64,000 bases of DNA, taken from Monarcha castaneiventris obscurior (Eukaryota > Chordata > Aves > Passeriformes > Monarchidae). This document shows, one piece after another, positions 12,155-24,525 of this stretch (position 1 is the stretch's first letter; every line of letters starts with the position of its first letter). The stretch covers positions 629,501 through 693,500 of the forward strand of contig JAMPIT010000230.1 in assembly GCA_026261815.1 (NCBI GenBank). The letters are read 5' to 3'. The notes beneath the pieces are model-generated. The model saw only the letters and a list, made by a program, of their open reading frames with translations, was not told the origin of the DNA and made no database searches. The position numbers and the translations under genes were made by a program.

Positions 12155-14034
12155 ATGAGTCTTGAAAAGCTTCCTCTGCCATGAAGCACAAGCCTTCCTT
12201 TAGAAACTCAGCTCTAGTGGCTACAGCTTGTTTGCATCCTTTTTTTCTGGAGGATTAGAAAGGCACGGAGCAATTCAGTGGTGTGCTGGATATTTTATTA
12301 GACTTACCTCTTGTCTCCATGTCATTGCAGAAAACAAAGGGCAGAAGAGATCATAAGACAAGAGAAATATGATTAAAAAAAGGGGATTTGCTCCATCTGA
12401 ACTAAGCTTATTGTTCATGTTGAACACAAGCTGATCCTTAGTGTTCCTGTGCCTGTACAACACAGTCCTTACACCACATGAAAAGAGAATATTCACTGCA
12501 CAGCTTTCCAAAGAATAAGTTAATAGGAACAGCAAATACAGGCACTCTTATCTGAGTCTCTTTCACCTTCTCCATTGCAATTAAAAACAAACAAACCAAA
12601 ACACAAACCCAAGCACCGAACTCTCTCAACTTCCTGGTGCTCATTCCCTTTGAAAATAACAATACATTTTCAATATATATTTGAAAATTTTTGATTGCTC
12701 CAATGCTATTCACGTTGGCTGTTGGTTTAGTCCAGCACAGAAAATGCAAGATAACATCCAGACTGTCAGCATCCATTTCGTGCTGTCAGAGCACATCAGA
12801 GGAGCTCACGTCATCCGCATTGGCTTTTACACCTCGAATGCTGCATCTGCTCCTACATCATTTAAGGAATTAGGAAGCTAATTCTTCTGCTCATGCACAA
12901 ATCCCCAGCAGACACAATGCACAGCAGAGCCCTTCAGGGCTTGGGGAACGGCTGCAAAATCAACCCATGGCAGCCTCAGAGCAGCAGCAGGGTAACCCTT
13001 GGGCCTCGTGTGTGCATTAAAGATTGCTCTGAACTCTGCCACCCTCACCAGAGCAGAGAGCAGCTTTTCCCTTTGGGTAATGGGATGTTTTCATGGCAGC
13101 CTGAGGGACACTGGATCTGCCTCCCTCCCGAGCTGCACCATATGCTCAGGCAGCTCCAGAGTGCTCAAGACAATGCAAAAAGCACAAAGAGATGACTTTT
13201 CACAAACGCATTCATGCAGCAATGATGAAAACCCAAGAGCAAAATGCTTTGCTGATGGAGAGGAACAATGCTTCAGCCTCTCCCACATACATCACACACA
13301 CTGCTACAGGTTCTTACTTTACTTAGAACAGGCTGAAAATTGCCAATAAGAAAATTAAAATGGCTGGAGCTTGGGGGAAGCATTTTTAACATATTTAAAA
13401 CTTGTCTCACAATATCTATCACGAAATATTTCAGTATTTTGACTCGAGACACAAATTTCACCCTCTTTATAATGTCTGAAAAAAAAAAAAAAGTAAAACT
13501 CAGATAACTGAGGACCATGTTTCAAAAATGGTGTGTTTGGAGTTTTTTAGTTCCCAAAGGTGCTTTAATGAGTAGTGTGGGAAAAAAGATAAAGATTCAC
13601 ATCTACTTCTGATTTGGAAACAGGAGCCTTAAGTCTACTGAAAGTCTGCTGAAAATATAGTGGTAAATAAAACACCTTCGCTTATATGTGAACAAACAAA
13701 TACCTAAAAGACATAAAGATATTTATATATAAACAAAAGAATGTGTTTGTTTTCACATACGAATATATATAATTTCATGCATATTTCAAATTTCATGTGT
13801 ATACACACACACAACTGAGGAATTCATTCAAATACGCAAACTAAAAGTGGAAAAATGTGAAGCCTTTCTCTCTAATTGGAATGAAACCTCATTCTGAACC
13901 AGCTGTCAAATGTGAACAAAGCCGGGGGCTCGTTCAAGCCCTGCCTGAAGCTCAGGTTCCCCCTTTCTCCAATATCCTCTTTGTCAAGGGCTTCCCGACA
14001 TTCTGCTGCTCCATGTGAATTATTTGAGGTTATC
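12155..14034. other. Unique DNA with short AC microsatellite
   Basis: Mostly unique sequence. An (AC)n run lies at about 13,802-13,815, beside an AT-rich stretch (13,720-13,790). No gene is supported. Confidence 0.5.
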
Positions 14035-14727
14035 AGAGCCTGTGGGAATTAGGTACTCCACACAAATCCAGGTTCTTTATCTTCACCTCTGGGGAGCTTT
14101 ACCTCGAGCCCCAGCAGATGAGAAACGGCTGCAGATGTTGTTTCAGGTTGTTGATTTCTCCTTCTCTCTGCCAGCTCTCAGCTCCGGCCGCACATCTGAT
14201 GCAGCCGAGTCCGAGCGGGCACTGCCCAGTCCTGGGCTGTCCCGGCCTTTCTGTGCCCTTTCCATCATCCAACCATTCTTCACAACGCATTTATTAGTTA
14301 CTGTTCTGTACCAATTCATTTGCACCTATTCTAGACACGGAATTTCTACCTCTTTTCCATTCTACCAATCATTTTGTGCCACCACCACCAGAGAAGATGG
14401 AGGAGAAGGAGAAGAAGAGGAAGAACAGGGCAACGCCCAAAATCCTCCATCTTAAACCCTTCGTCCTCATATTAAAAACCCTAAAATCTACTTTTTTACC
14501 TTATAAAATACTAAACCACTACTCATTTTCACACTCTGGTGGCTTGCAATGATTCTGGCAGTGTTGGTAACTTTTCCCATGGGCTGAGGTCAAAGCCGGT
14601 GCCATTCTGGGCTTCTTGCCAGGGTCTGGGACCCCCTTGCTGGGGCTCCTGACCCCCCAGGGCAGCCCGAGGTGTGCCCTGAGCTCCCGGGGCAGCCAGA
14701 GGCGTGCCTTGGATTCCAACAAGAGCC
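14035..14727 (-). mobile_element. Solo LTR, family A copy 1 (with 6-bp TSD)
   Basis: An endogenous retrovirus LTR of 681 bp (14,041-14,721) has TG...CA ends on both strands and is flanked by a perfect 6-bp target-site duplication, agagcc, at 14,035-14,040 and 14,722-14,727. It is the reverse complement of the LTRs at 48,789 and 60,333. The polyadenylation signal AATAAA lies on the minus strand at 14,290-14,295, which sets the orientation. A 6-bp duplication suggests a class II (ERVK or alpha/betaretrovirus-like) source. No internal viral genes adjoin it. Long open frames across it are antisense to the LTR and are not genes. Confidence 0.92.
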
Positions 14728-17050
14728 CTCAAAGCATCTCCTGGGATCTTTTTCAAAGAAGCCCAAAGTCAAGGCAGTGAACAAAAGATTATATTAAAAC
14801 CATCATATTAAACCCAAACCTGCCAGGTTGGATATTATTTGCTACAAGTTTGACCAGGATTTTTGTGGTGGAAGAACACACAAGCACCAGATTCCCTTGG
14901 GAATATCACTGCAGTGGTTCTGGACAAGAGTTCTTGTTCTCCATGCCCTTCCACAGAGCAAAGGACAGGGCTGTGAGGTCAGGGACAGCATCTGAAGGAT
15001 GTTGTTCCTCTTGGGCAGCCGAACTCATCAGAGAGGATTTGGGAATGCCTGGAAGGGAGAGGCTTTACCTTGCTTTGATCTCACCCTGTCTTTGAAGATC
15101 CTGACTGCCCTTAGCAGGAGCTCACCGAGCACAGCTCAGCACAGTAAATCCCAGGCCTGGAATGTTGTTTCACTAGATCCTGGCCTGGGGAAAAAAGAAT
15201 CCTGCAGACAAAAAAAAAAAAAAAAAAAAAAGTTGATCTAGACAGGTAAATTAGCTCCAGCAGCCAGAGAGTTAAAACTAATTCAAAGGGAAAGAAAGTA
15301 ACCAATTAAGAACAAATGAGGAATTTATGAATAACTAGAATACCTAGACAAGTATTAACCTTGAATAGCCTTTAATAACCAAGAATGACCTTGACTCAGG
15401 ACACGGTTCCTACTTATCTAAACTGAAAATGAAGAAAACTGACAGTAAACCCCCACTTTTATTGTGTATTTACTCAGTAAGATTTTTATTATGGGATAAT
15501 GGTAGAACTCGTGGAATCCACTGCAACATTTTGGGGAGAAAAGAATGAGAAGACCAATAGGTAAGGGATACTCGAAGCACATTGAAAATCCAACTCCATT
15601 TGCAATTTGAATCAATCTCAACTGGAGAACAAAAGCTTTGAAAATACTGGCAAAAGTATTTACAGGGAGATTTGCACCAAGAAACAAAATATACCCTAAG
15701 GCTGATGGCTTGAAATCTAGAACTGTAATAACATCTCCTCACCTGGAAAAAAGGGCCAAATTCTCAATTATTTGCAGAAAAATGAAGGGTTCTTTTTTTG
15801 TTTTTGGGAATAGTTTTACATGTAAATATTATTTTATTCCTTTCCCATTCTTCTTTTCCCTCCTCTAATAAAGTGCTGTTCACACAATCAAATTAAGTCA
15901 ATTTTTTAAACTCACAATTTATATTAAATAAAGGTACAATTTGAATAATTAAGGCAGTGTAAAGCAAAGAACACATCCCAGTTATCTACTCAGCACTGAC
16001 TACGATTTATCAGGTGTCCCATAGCACAGAAGCCATGGCAGTGCAGCCAAGAAATATCAGGGCTTTGGAGCTGCACATTCCCAGTCAAATTCTAAACACG
16101 ATTGTAGTTCTGCCAGCTCTCAGTATTTCATGAGAATTTTTTCTCTCATTTTATTAATCAAACTGTTAAAATCAAAATACTTTTTTTTTTTTTTTAATAG
16201 CAGACTTCTCTCTTACTTTGTTCTTAGCTGGGAACTGAAGTGATAAATGCAGCTGGATCAGGATTTTTGCTATTTAAAAGTGCAGTTTGACTGTCAGACA
16301 GCAGTAATGCCATAAAAAGATTAACAGCACCATGGATAGGGCTTGAGGGAAATAAGCTGCAAACACAAAGTTGCTGAAGACTCACGGTTTAATTGAAAGT
16401 GACTTTCTTACAAAATGAATTAGTGACACTCTATCCTGCAGCTCTGGGTCTCGGAGTGATTTACCCAATTTTCATGGAAATAAAAGAAATTTGAGCAAAA
16501 ATCATATTAAAACTACAGCCTCATGATTTTTATCAGTTATACAAGTGATTTTAAAGATGAAAAAGATCGTTGAAACCATCTAAGCAACTCTGTTAAGAAA
16601 CAAACTAATTAGATAGGCCGTGTCCAATCAATACTTGTTTTCTCAGTGAGATGAGCCACAGCACAGGGTTACTTTTCCAGGCTTTTAAGAGCTGTGGAAT
16701 TTCCTGGGAAGAAGCTCTTGCACTTGGGCGTGCCAAGGCTTTCTACCTTTGTCCTCAGTGCTGTTTCCAGGCTGTGAAAGGCACCCCCCACATATTCACC
16801 AACCACGTGGCAGATGAGAACTTCTGAAAGGTGCTTGAACAGCTGAACAAGCCGAGCAAACCTTCTCCTGCTTCTCAGTATAAAGGGCAAGTGCTCGGGC
16901 TCTTTGAAGTATCATCACCCACAAGTGGCACTCAGCCCCTGTGTCTCCCAAAGGCCACGTGCTCGAAGAACTGGAATTTCTGGGGTTTTTTTCCTTGGAG
17001 GTTGGCAGTGGGCTTGTGCTGTCAGATGCCACAATGAGCACCAGGGTGAC
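14728..17050. other. Unique DNA with poly-A run
   Basis: Contains a run of about 22 A at 15,210-15,231 and poly-T at about 16,181-16,195. The A run may mark a retroposed sequence or be a simple slippage tract. No source gene was recognised upstream of it. Confidence 0.5.
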
Positions 17051-17532
17051 TGCCAGGCTTTGATAGCGTAGGGTTAAAATGTTTCTAAAAATCATGGTAG
17101 TTAAGATAGGTCTTGGGAACGGGAGTGGGCACTGTCTTTGCTAAAATCATGTGAACCTGTACCTGGTGTACCCACCTGTATGGTAAATGACGAAGTTAAA
17201 TGTGATGATTGCTTAGTAAATATAGTTAAAAATAATTATTTCATTACAACAAGAATCACAGGGAAGGAACAACAATCATGAGGAACGTTGTGGGGAGGGG
17301 GCTTAAACTCATGCTTGGGTGGAAACAATGCACACAATAGAACAATATGAAGTTGATGATTAACATATGATTATACAACAGTTATGTAAGGAAAGGGTAT
17401 AAAAATGTATCCATCCCGAATCCGTGTCGGAGTCAGATTTGGGTCTGTACCCCTGATCCCTGAGCTCTTCAATAAAAGCACCTGCATATAATCATCCAGT
17501 GATTATGTGTTTCTGGGCTAGCAGCTTCAACA
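17051..17532 (+). mobile_element. Probable solo LTR, family B
   Basis: This region has LTR-type architecture on the plus strand: a long AT-rich U3-like stretch, a TATA-like 'gggtataaaaatg' at about 17,397, about 60 bp of GC-richer sequence, then AATAAA at 17,471 and a short tail ending 'gcagcttcaaca'. I could not find an unambiguous target-site duplication, so both boundaries are approximate. No viral coding sequence follows it. The family is not identified. Confidence 0.6.
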
Positions 17533-19230
17533 GTGTAAAGTGCAAAAAGTGCAAAAAGTGGCGGTTGTGTCATTTATTTAATTTACCCCGTTTACTCAGA
17601 AGTAACCTCCAAGCAAGGCACTCCCCATTCCATGGGCTCACTTCCCTGTGAAACTCTGAGAGCCAGAAATCAGCCCAGTTCTTCTGAAATGCTCCCTTTG
17701 AAAGCGGAAGAACAGAGATACTTCTAAGTCCTTTCATCTTCTGTGAAAGCTCTAAGTAATTTTCTTTTTTTTTTTTCCTCCCCCCTCTGGACTGGTGACA
17801 GGGATTCAGTTCAGTAGAAGAATAATCTTGCCCAAGTCTTCAAAGACAACATGAGGAGTTCAGTGAAAAATTCTTAATCGAATCTGCTGATTACAGCAGA
17901 GGTCAATCACACAGCCACTTTCTGGAGAGTTAGAAAGTTTTCAAGTCAGGTATTTTTATAAGCACAGCACTTCACTTTACTGCTCTGTTTCCAATTTAAT
18001 TGCCAGCATTTCTCTTGACATGTTTCATCTCCAGCCCATGTCTGCTTTAACAACTCCTGCAGCCCTGGAGCGAGCACCTTTGTTGAGCAAAATAATTAGT
18101 GTTGAGGAGTCAGTGTTCACACTAAGCACTTTTCAGAAGGTTTTGTTATGAATTATCCCATCCTGCTGTCCACTGGCATTTTTCATGTTTGTCAGAAGTG
18201 CATCTTCCAGTTAATTTGCACCCAAAAGGAAATCAGCTGATTTACTCTGACATCGCTCCATGATGTGAAACACAGCATGGGAACCATGGAGAATTGGGAG
18301 AGTCGCTGTCAGAGTGCACTTGTAATCTATTAATAATATCTGCTTAAGTCTTAGGCAGCTAAAATCTCTCACTTTTCAAAGCGTAACTGTTTTCCCCAAG
18401 ATAATTCAGATCCACAGGATGCAAGAGCATCATGCCCAACTTGGCAGCAAAAAGGCAACTCACAGCAACAACTTTCTGCTACCAGAGAGAAGGTGAAAAA
18501 TCTGAAAACACGGGGAGGACATTGGTCTTCCTCAACTACCATACCACATGAGGCAGAAGAAAGCAAAGAACAACTGTATAGTGACTATTTCATTCCCTGA
18601 TTGGAAACTTGGTATAAGATTAAAATTCCCATTTTATTATTGTTGTGCACCTCAGTCCAAGGAAGCCAGAACACCTTCCAAGCCAAGGCTGGAATTTTCT
18701 CGTGTGATTTTGCAAAGCTGCTGTTCTCAGTTACTGAACTGTGAGGTCCCTTTTTTGTCCCTGCAGCTCAGTGGTGCAAGGATTTTGATTTCTGAATTAT
18801 GTTCCACTGTCAGAGGCATAAAGTCTGACTGCTTGTATACATCAAATGACACGTTTCATTCATAAAGCTGCATTTATGAAATATGTTTTTACCCTTTAAA
18901 AAGGAAGACTGGCCTGAGGATTATCAACTGAACTTCCAAGAGCTAAGATGGTCCCTGCAAGTTTTCCTTGAGGAATTACCTTCAGAGTGGTAGCACAGCC
19001 TCATCAACAGTTTTATAGATCCCTGTTGGTCTTTTTTGGGGATGGATGAATTTGTCTCCAGATCCTTGAGGTATTCAAGATCCAAGAGACCTGACCAGAT
19101 CAGGAACTTCCCAGCAACATGGAATACTGGAATGTCCAGAGGTGACATCACAGATCACAGCATCTCTATCAAAGAAGGCCAACATCCCACGCTGCAGGGA
19201 CTCAGGTGGTCAATATCTGACATCCAGTCT
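17533..19230. other. Unique DNA, nothing firmly recognised
   Basis: There is a short tandem 'gtgcaaaaa' duplication just after the LTR (17,540-17,560). A cysteine-rich open segment on the minus strand near 18,369-18,510 has a plausible acceptor and donor but no partner exon, so I do not call it a gene. Confidence 0.45.
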
Positions 19231-19470
19231 GAAGGAGGGTAGGTTTAGATTGGATATGAAGAAATTCTTCCCTGTGAGGGTGGTGAGGCCCTGGCACAGG
19301 GTGCCCAGAGAAGCTGTGGCTGCCCCTGGATCCCTGGCAGTGTCCAAGGCCAGGTTGGACAGGGCTTGGAGCAGCCTGGGCTAGTGGAAGGTGTCCCTGC
19401 CCAGGGCAGGGGTGGAGTGAGATGGGCTTTAAGGTCCCTTTCAACCTAACCCACTCTCTGATTCTACAAT
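19231..19470 (+). mobile_element. CR1 LINE 3' end fragment
   Basis: This plus-strand CR1 3' end contains 'gaaattcttccctgtgaggg', 'gccctggcacagggtgccc' and 'aaggtccctttcaacc', then a degenerate tail. It belongs to the most abundant subfamily in the window (also at 32,012, 36,351, 39,690, 45,535 and 51,490), which share the 'ctgtggctgcccctggatcc' block. Confidence 0.9.
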
Positions 19471-22400
19471 CTGGATGCTCTAGGAAAACAGACTTTCTTC
19501 CCAGCTGCCTTGCAACTGTGTCTGCAAAAAGAAAAATTTACATGTGCCTTGGAAACATCTGAGAGCACACAGAGAGTCACTGCAGTGATGGAAGTAAAGG
19601 CTAGGTTTTGTACTGGCTAAACTCACCAGCCTAGATAGCAAATTTTGAGCAAAGATGGTTCTGGGATATTTATCTGGAAAAGGAAGAGCCTTTGTCAGGG
19701 AGCCTCTGTTTTCTGGAAAGACCCTCTGCCTGTTCAACAGCATTTAGCTTTTTGTCAAGTCCTTCCATAGAAAGGGGCCTGTGCATCCAAAGCAGAAGCT
19801 AAAAAAGCTACAAAATTCCAGAAGCAAGTTATTACTGGTTTGGCAGTTGAACAGAATCTAAATCCAAGTGCAGGGAATTCATGTGTTTAACCCAAACTTG
19901 TCCTAGATCATTCTCTATGCCCTGCATTTTCATTGAGAAGATACTTTACTGGCTCATTAAAATCACTGAGACTTGCACAAGAATCAGTCTGTGAAGTACC
20001 CATATATGTATTTTCTTCTCCTCAAGGTTTCCTTGTCTCAGTATGAAATCTAATAAGCCTAAAACTCCTTTAGTCCACCCTCAGAATTTCTTTTTCTCAG
20101 TCACTTTGGACAGCACCATTCTCCCATCTCAAAAATGGCTTCTTTTTCACTTCCAACCTATTTTAGTTTTGTTGTCCCTTCTTGCATAACGGTTCTAACA
20201 CCACCAGCTTCTTTATCATTTGCACAGAACAAAAGCTGTAACTCAGTTTCCTCCTTCCTTGTACCTCAGTAACTCCAAAAGCCTCCTCCCTGCCTGGGCC
20301 AAACCTTGCTTTTCTCACAGTGATCAGAGGCATCACTTTCCTTTTTGTTTGGCCAAATACAATATCCCAACTGACACCATCTTCTCATTTTTTTGCATGA
20401 TCCTTCTCATTCCATCAAATATCAGTCACTTGTCTCCTCCAGTATCAGGAAATAAGCACAGCAGAGCAGCCAAAAGTAGTTTAAGTGAGAAGTTTTGTAC
20501 AGAGACAGGCAGGAACAGGGTGTCTGAAATTTTTTTTTTTAAATCTGAACTCATACCTCAGAGTCATCTAAACAAAAGCAAAGGGCTGCAGCTGTAGAAC
20601 CTTGGTGAGATTTTTCTCTCCACTCTAGGTACAGCCTCTTGGTTTTGCCTTACACCTGACCTCTCTGAGCAAGGTGATCCTAACCAAGCATCGTTCCCTG
20701 ATTACTCTTAATGAATGTGTCAAATGATTGAGTATCAGCTGACACCTCTAATTAGCAAACAGGGGTTTTAAAGTTACCTTCCAATAGAGCCCTGAGTGCC
20801 TGGGGTGGTCCCAAACAAGTACACTGACAATTCTGGCTCTCCCAGATTTGCTCACAGACCTGTACACATGGTTCTTTTCTTTCCAGTTCCCACTAAAATT
20901 CCCAACAATGGTAACCTCAAGTGGCTCTTGTCAGCCATATCCCACCTGAAACGACAACAGTTATTTCCTCATTTTCCCCGTGCTCACCCACTCACCAGTG
21001 TCCCTTCTCTGTCTGCTTTTTACCATCACACACACTTCCCAAGGATAGAGCCTCTTTTTAATTCTGGGCTCATGCAGCAGGATCAGAATCCACGCTGAAG
21101 TTTCACAGGTATTACAATAATCGATAGCAACCACCCCAAACCTGGATTGCTGGTGAGTGAGTCAAGCAGTGCATGTCCTCACACTGATATTTTGCATATA
21201 AAGGAAAAGCTTAATGGAGTAGAAAACACATCCAGATTAACAGTGTGAAAAGCAAGTTAATGCTTATGTGGGATCCAAACCCACACCACGTTTGACTTTG
21301 GAAAGGTTAAATTCATCCTCTAACCATCCAGGCTTGCAGCAGACCCCACACTGTCCCTGGGAACACATTGTCAATTTACTGTTCTGACAGATGATTGTGA
21401 AGATGAGGAAATGATCCAGAAAAGTGGCATTGATTTGGAAGAGCAGAAAAATTTGCCAGTCATTGCTTGTTGCTAAGCTGCAACCAAAAAAAAGCCTCCA
21501 TCAGCCCTCAGTGTGTCACTCACAAATATCAATGAGATGTGGTATTTACAGTGTTTTTGCAAGGCCCAGGGAATGATTGAGACTGCATCCTGCACTTAGA
21601 GCAGTTTGGATGGGACCTTAAATACCAGGAAGCTCCTCGCTTGGTTTCACCAAATGAGCTGTGTGATCTTTTTCTTTGGACATTTGGTGCTTTTCATCTA
21701 CAGGCTGTGATCCATTTATAAAAATGCAGGACAGGTATTTTAGAGAAAGGGAAAACTACATGGCTTGAATGAGTCTGCAACTTGCACTGCAAGCAGGTGT
21801 TTGCCAGACCCTCCTCTTAGAAATCACATGCCCTCCAGAGCATTAAATCTCAACTCCCAGCCTGGAATTTGTTAACTAGAGCTGGACAGTAGAGCTGCAG
21901 CCAGAATAAACAATTTTTTATGGTGAGCTTGTGCAAGGTACCAGCCTCAGTGGTCTGTTCTTTCTTCCTTGCTCTAAATATTATTCATCTATAACAAAAC
22001 CCAGCTGATGACTTTTCCCCACACTCTGTATATCCTCCAAAAATCTGATGCAAGACACACACACACACACCGGCCACAAATTTCCACACAGAAAATTTCC
22101 ACTTGCTTTGTGTCCAGGGAAAGGAGGGAGCTGGCACACAACTTTTAACCCTTTCACAGAAAATCCCTGGGTAGTAGCAGGGAGGATATCAAGTAAATAG
22201 TGAACAGCTCCTTCATACTTTACATGTTTTTACCCAGCTCCTTTATACTTTACACATTTTTACCCAGCTCTGCAGACGGTGCCCAAGGTCAACAAGTGAT
22301 TTACCAGTATAATAACATTAATTACACGAATAATACAAATATTATAATATGAATAAACATGCAAATCCACAGGTAGAAGCTGTTTCTTTTGACGCAGACC

Positions 22401-22887
22401 CCATGTAAACGTTGTTATATGGAATACTCTGTGCCATGACTAATGGCTTGCAGAAGGAATTCGAAGCATAAATCTCAGAACAATGACAGAAAGCCTTCCC
22501 TGCACCCCTTCTTCTTCTTCACACCTCTCACCCCTAGGTTTACACACAGTATTTTTTCTTTTTACAGAGGTTAATAGTATCTGTAAACAAAGTAGGGAGA
22601 GGAAAATGAAGCACAAACTTCTCAGGCGATGGATTCATTCCTTAATCACATCCAAGGCTGCACAGATTATGAGATGACAAAGCATTATTTTCAGATGTCC
22701 TAACATTCAATCAAGAACCCTTTCCTTCCTAATTTCATTCTAAGGTCTCATTTTCCTGTCTCACTTCCTATGCTGCCAGATTAAAAGTCACAATTAAAAA
22801 CCCCCAGCTCCCAGTTTTGCTCCATGTATAAGCACCCACCCTTAACAAAGAGGAGCTTTTATTATATGCCAAAGGCCTCATTTACAA
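19471..22887. other. Unique DNA with minor simple repeats
   Basis: About 3.4 kb without a recognised gene. It holds an (AC)n run at about 22,053-22,070 and a 30-bp tandem duplication at 22,206-22,265. A good plus-strand splice acceptor at 22,567 opens into a basic 36-codon tail, but nothing else supports an exon. Confidence 0.5.
22206..22265 (+). repeat. 30-bp tandem duplication, two copies
   Basis: Two adjacent 30-bp units start with 'agctcctt' and end with 'tttttaccc'. They differ at three or four positions. A third start, 'agctc', follows but diverges at once. Confidence 0.85.
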
Positions 22888-23090
22888 ATCACAGAATCAA
22901 AGAATCATTTGGGTTAGCAAAGACCACTAAGAGAATCAAATCCAACCATTAACCCAGAACTGGCAAGGCCACCACTAAATCATGTCCCCAAGCACCACAT
23001 CTTTTAAATCCCTCCAGGGATGGTGACTCCATCACCTCCCTGGGCAGTGCCAGTACTTGTCACTTCTTTTGGTGAGAAATTTTCCATTTC
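22888..23090 (-). mobile_element. CR1 LINE 3' end fragment, older copy
   Basis: A minus-strand CR1 3' end. On the plus strand it opens with 'aatcacagaatcaaagaatc', continues 'gcaaagaccactaagagaatc', and includes 'ccctccagggatggtgactc' and 'ctgggcagtgcc'. This is the subfamily with 'ccaccactaaatcatgtccc', distinct from the abundant one and more diverged, so probably older. Confidence 0.82.
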
Positions 23091-23814
23091 CTCTGGTCTT
23101 ATCACTGGGAGAAGAGACCAACCTCCACCTGGCTACAACCAACCTCCTTTCAGGGGGTTCCAGAGAATGAAAAATAACATGGAGGAAGAGGACTCAGAGT
23201 CACACAAAAATTATAGACATAATTTGATCTCCACCCACTGTAGCAATGAATACACCTTGAAAGGGAAGCAACAGCAGAAAAAGAAAACCAAACCCAAAGT
23301 GAAGCACTGCAGCTTGACAAAAATAAGAAAGTTCAAGTTCTGAAGGCAGAATTATAACAGCATGGAAAAGATATTTTTTTCCTCTTAAGAGGATAAAACC
23401 AAGCTACCTAAAGAAACAAGCCCAGAGCAAATATCATGTACTACCAACAGATTTAAATCCTTTCTTCCTTTCCTGCCAGGCACCCTGTGCATCTGCATGA
23501 GACATTTTGCCATCCATCTGTGCTATGAGCAAGAGCAAGGAGTTGGGAAGTGATGGTTCCCCTGAAGTCAGCACTTTTGGGTTACACCTTGAATTCTGTT
23601 GATAGGGAAGAATTCTTGTCTTTATAAACAATTCCATGGGTGAGGGGATGGGTGTTAATGTCTTGGAAATGGGGTTTAATGGCTCTACCAACTTCAAGGT
23701 GCAGGTTTGTTGCAGAGCCCAGCCAGTTTGACTCCTGAAACAGACAAGAGGGTCAGCACAAGGCTGAGTTTCTAAATTTCAGGGGTAAATAACAGGTTTA
23801 AAGGGGATATGCCA
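23091..23814. other. Unique DNA, nothing recognised
   Basis: No supported feature lies between the CR1 copy and the LTR-like segment. Confidence 0.45.
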
Positions 23815-24045
23815 TAGGCAGTTTGGGATGGCTGCACCTTCCTGGTACCTCAGCAATGGGGAAAGGAAGAGGGCAAGGTGCAGCAGGAGTTTGAGATAAA
23901 AGGAGGCTGCGCCCTCTAAAACCTCGAGCGAGAAATCCCCGGGGGCGTGTGCCCGGTGGCCTCTCTCCCTTTATCTGAATAAAGCTGCTGCACTCCTCTG
24001 TCTCCTTTAGGGACCCTGGCTTTTCAGAGCGGGGTTTTCCATATG
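23815..24045 (+). mobile_element. Probable partial ERV LTR
   Basis: A compact GC-rich segment has LTR-like order: a TATA-like 'gagataaaaggagg' at about 23,893, a CpG-containing stretch with 'cctcgagcgagaaatccccg', then AATAAA at 23,980 and a pyrimidine-rich tail. This is what the promoter, R and U5 parts of an LTR look like. The segment stops where CR1 sequence begins at about 24,053, and I could not define its 5' end, so it is likely a fragment. The family is unknown. Confidence 0.5.
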
Positions 24046-24052
24046 CTGTGAT

Positions 24053-24525
24053 CAGTTTGGGCCCCTCATGACAAGAAGGACATTGAGGGGCTGGAGCATG
24101 TCCAGAGAAGGGAATGGAGCTGGGGAAGGGTCTGGAGAACCAGGAGAAGCTGGGGGAGCTCAGGCTGGAGAAAAGGAGGCTCAGGAGGGACCTTGTGGCT
24201 CTGCACAAGTCCCTGACAGGAGGGGGCAGCCGGTGGGGGGGTCGGGCTCTGCTCCCAGGGACAGGACAAGAAATGGCTTCAATTTGCTCCAGGGAAGGTT
24301 TAGATTGGATATTGGGAAAAATTTCTTCTCCAAAGGGGTGGTCAGGCCCTGGAACAGGCTGTCCAGGGAAGTGGTGGAATCACTGTCCCTGGAAGTGCTC
24401 AAAGAATTGTGTGGATGTGGCACTCAGGAAGGGAGTTTTGCTGTGAATGTGGTCGTGCTGGGTTAATGGTTGAACTCAATGGTCTTTGTGGTCTTTCCCC
24501 ACCGTGATAATTCTGTGACTCTTTG
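24053..24525 (+). mobile_element. CR1 LINE, longer 3' segment
   Basis: One of the longest CR1 copies here (about 470 bp). It starts within the ORF2 end at 'gtttgggcccctcatgacaa', passes 'ggacattgaggggctggagc' and 'gtccagagaaggg', and reaches the 3' UTR and the terminal octamers 'ttctgtgactc'. The 'ggtggaatcactgtccctgg' and 'gttgaactcaatgg' blocks put it in the same subfamily as the copy at 53,907. It contains a G-rich change at about 24,215-24,240 not typical of the family. Confidence 0.9.

Noticed and set aside
11786..12184. Proline- and serine-rich frames of 60-132 codons in overlapping frames
   Set aside because: They are translations of the stop-free 31-bp minisatellite in more than one frame at once. 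No transcript or splice signal supports them.
18369..18510. Cysteine-rich minus-strand segment with acceptor 'ccccgtgttttcag' and a gtgaga donor
   Set aside because: It is isolated, its phase (2 at the donor) finds no partner in the window, and it has no family resemblance.
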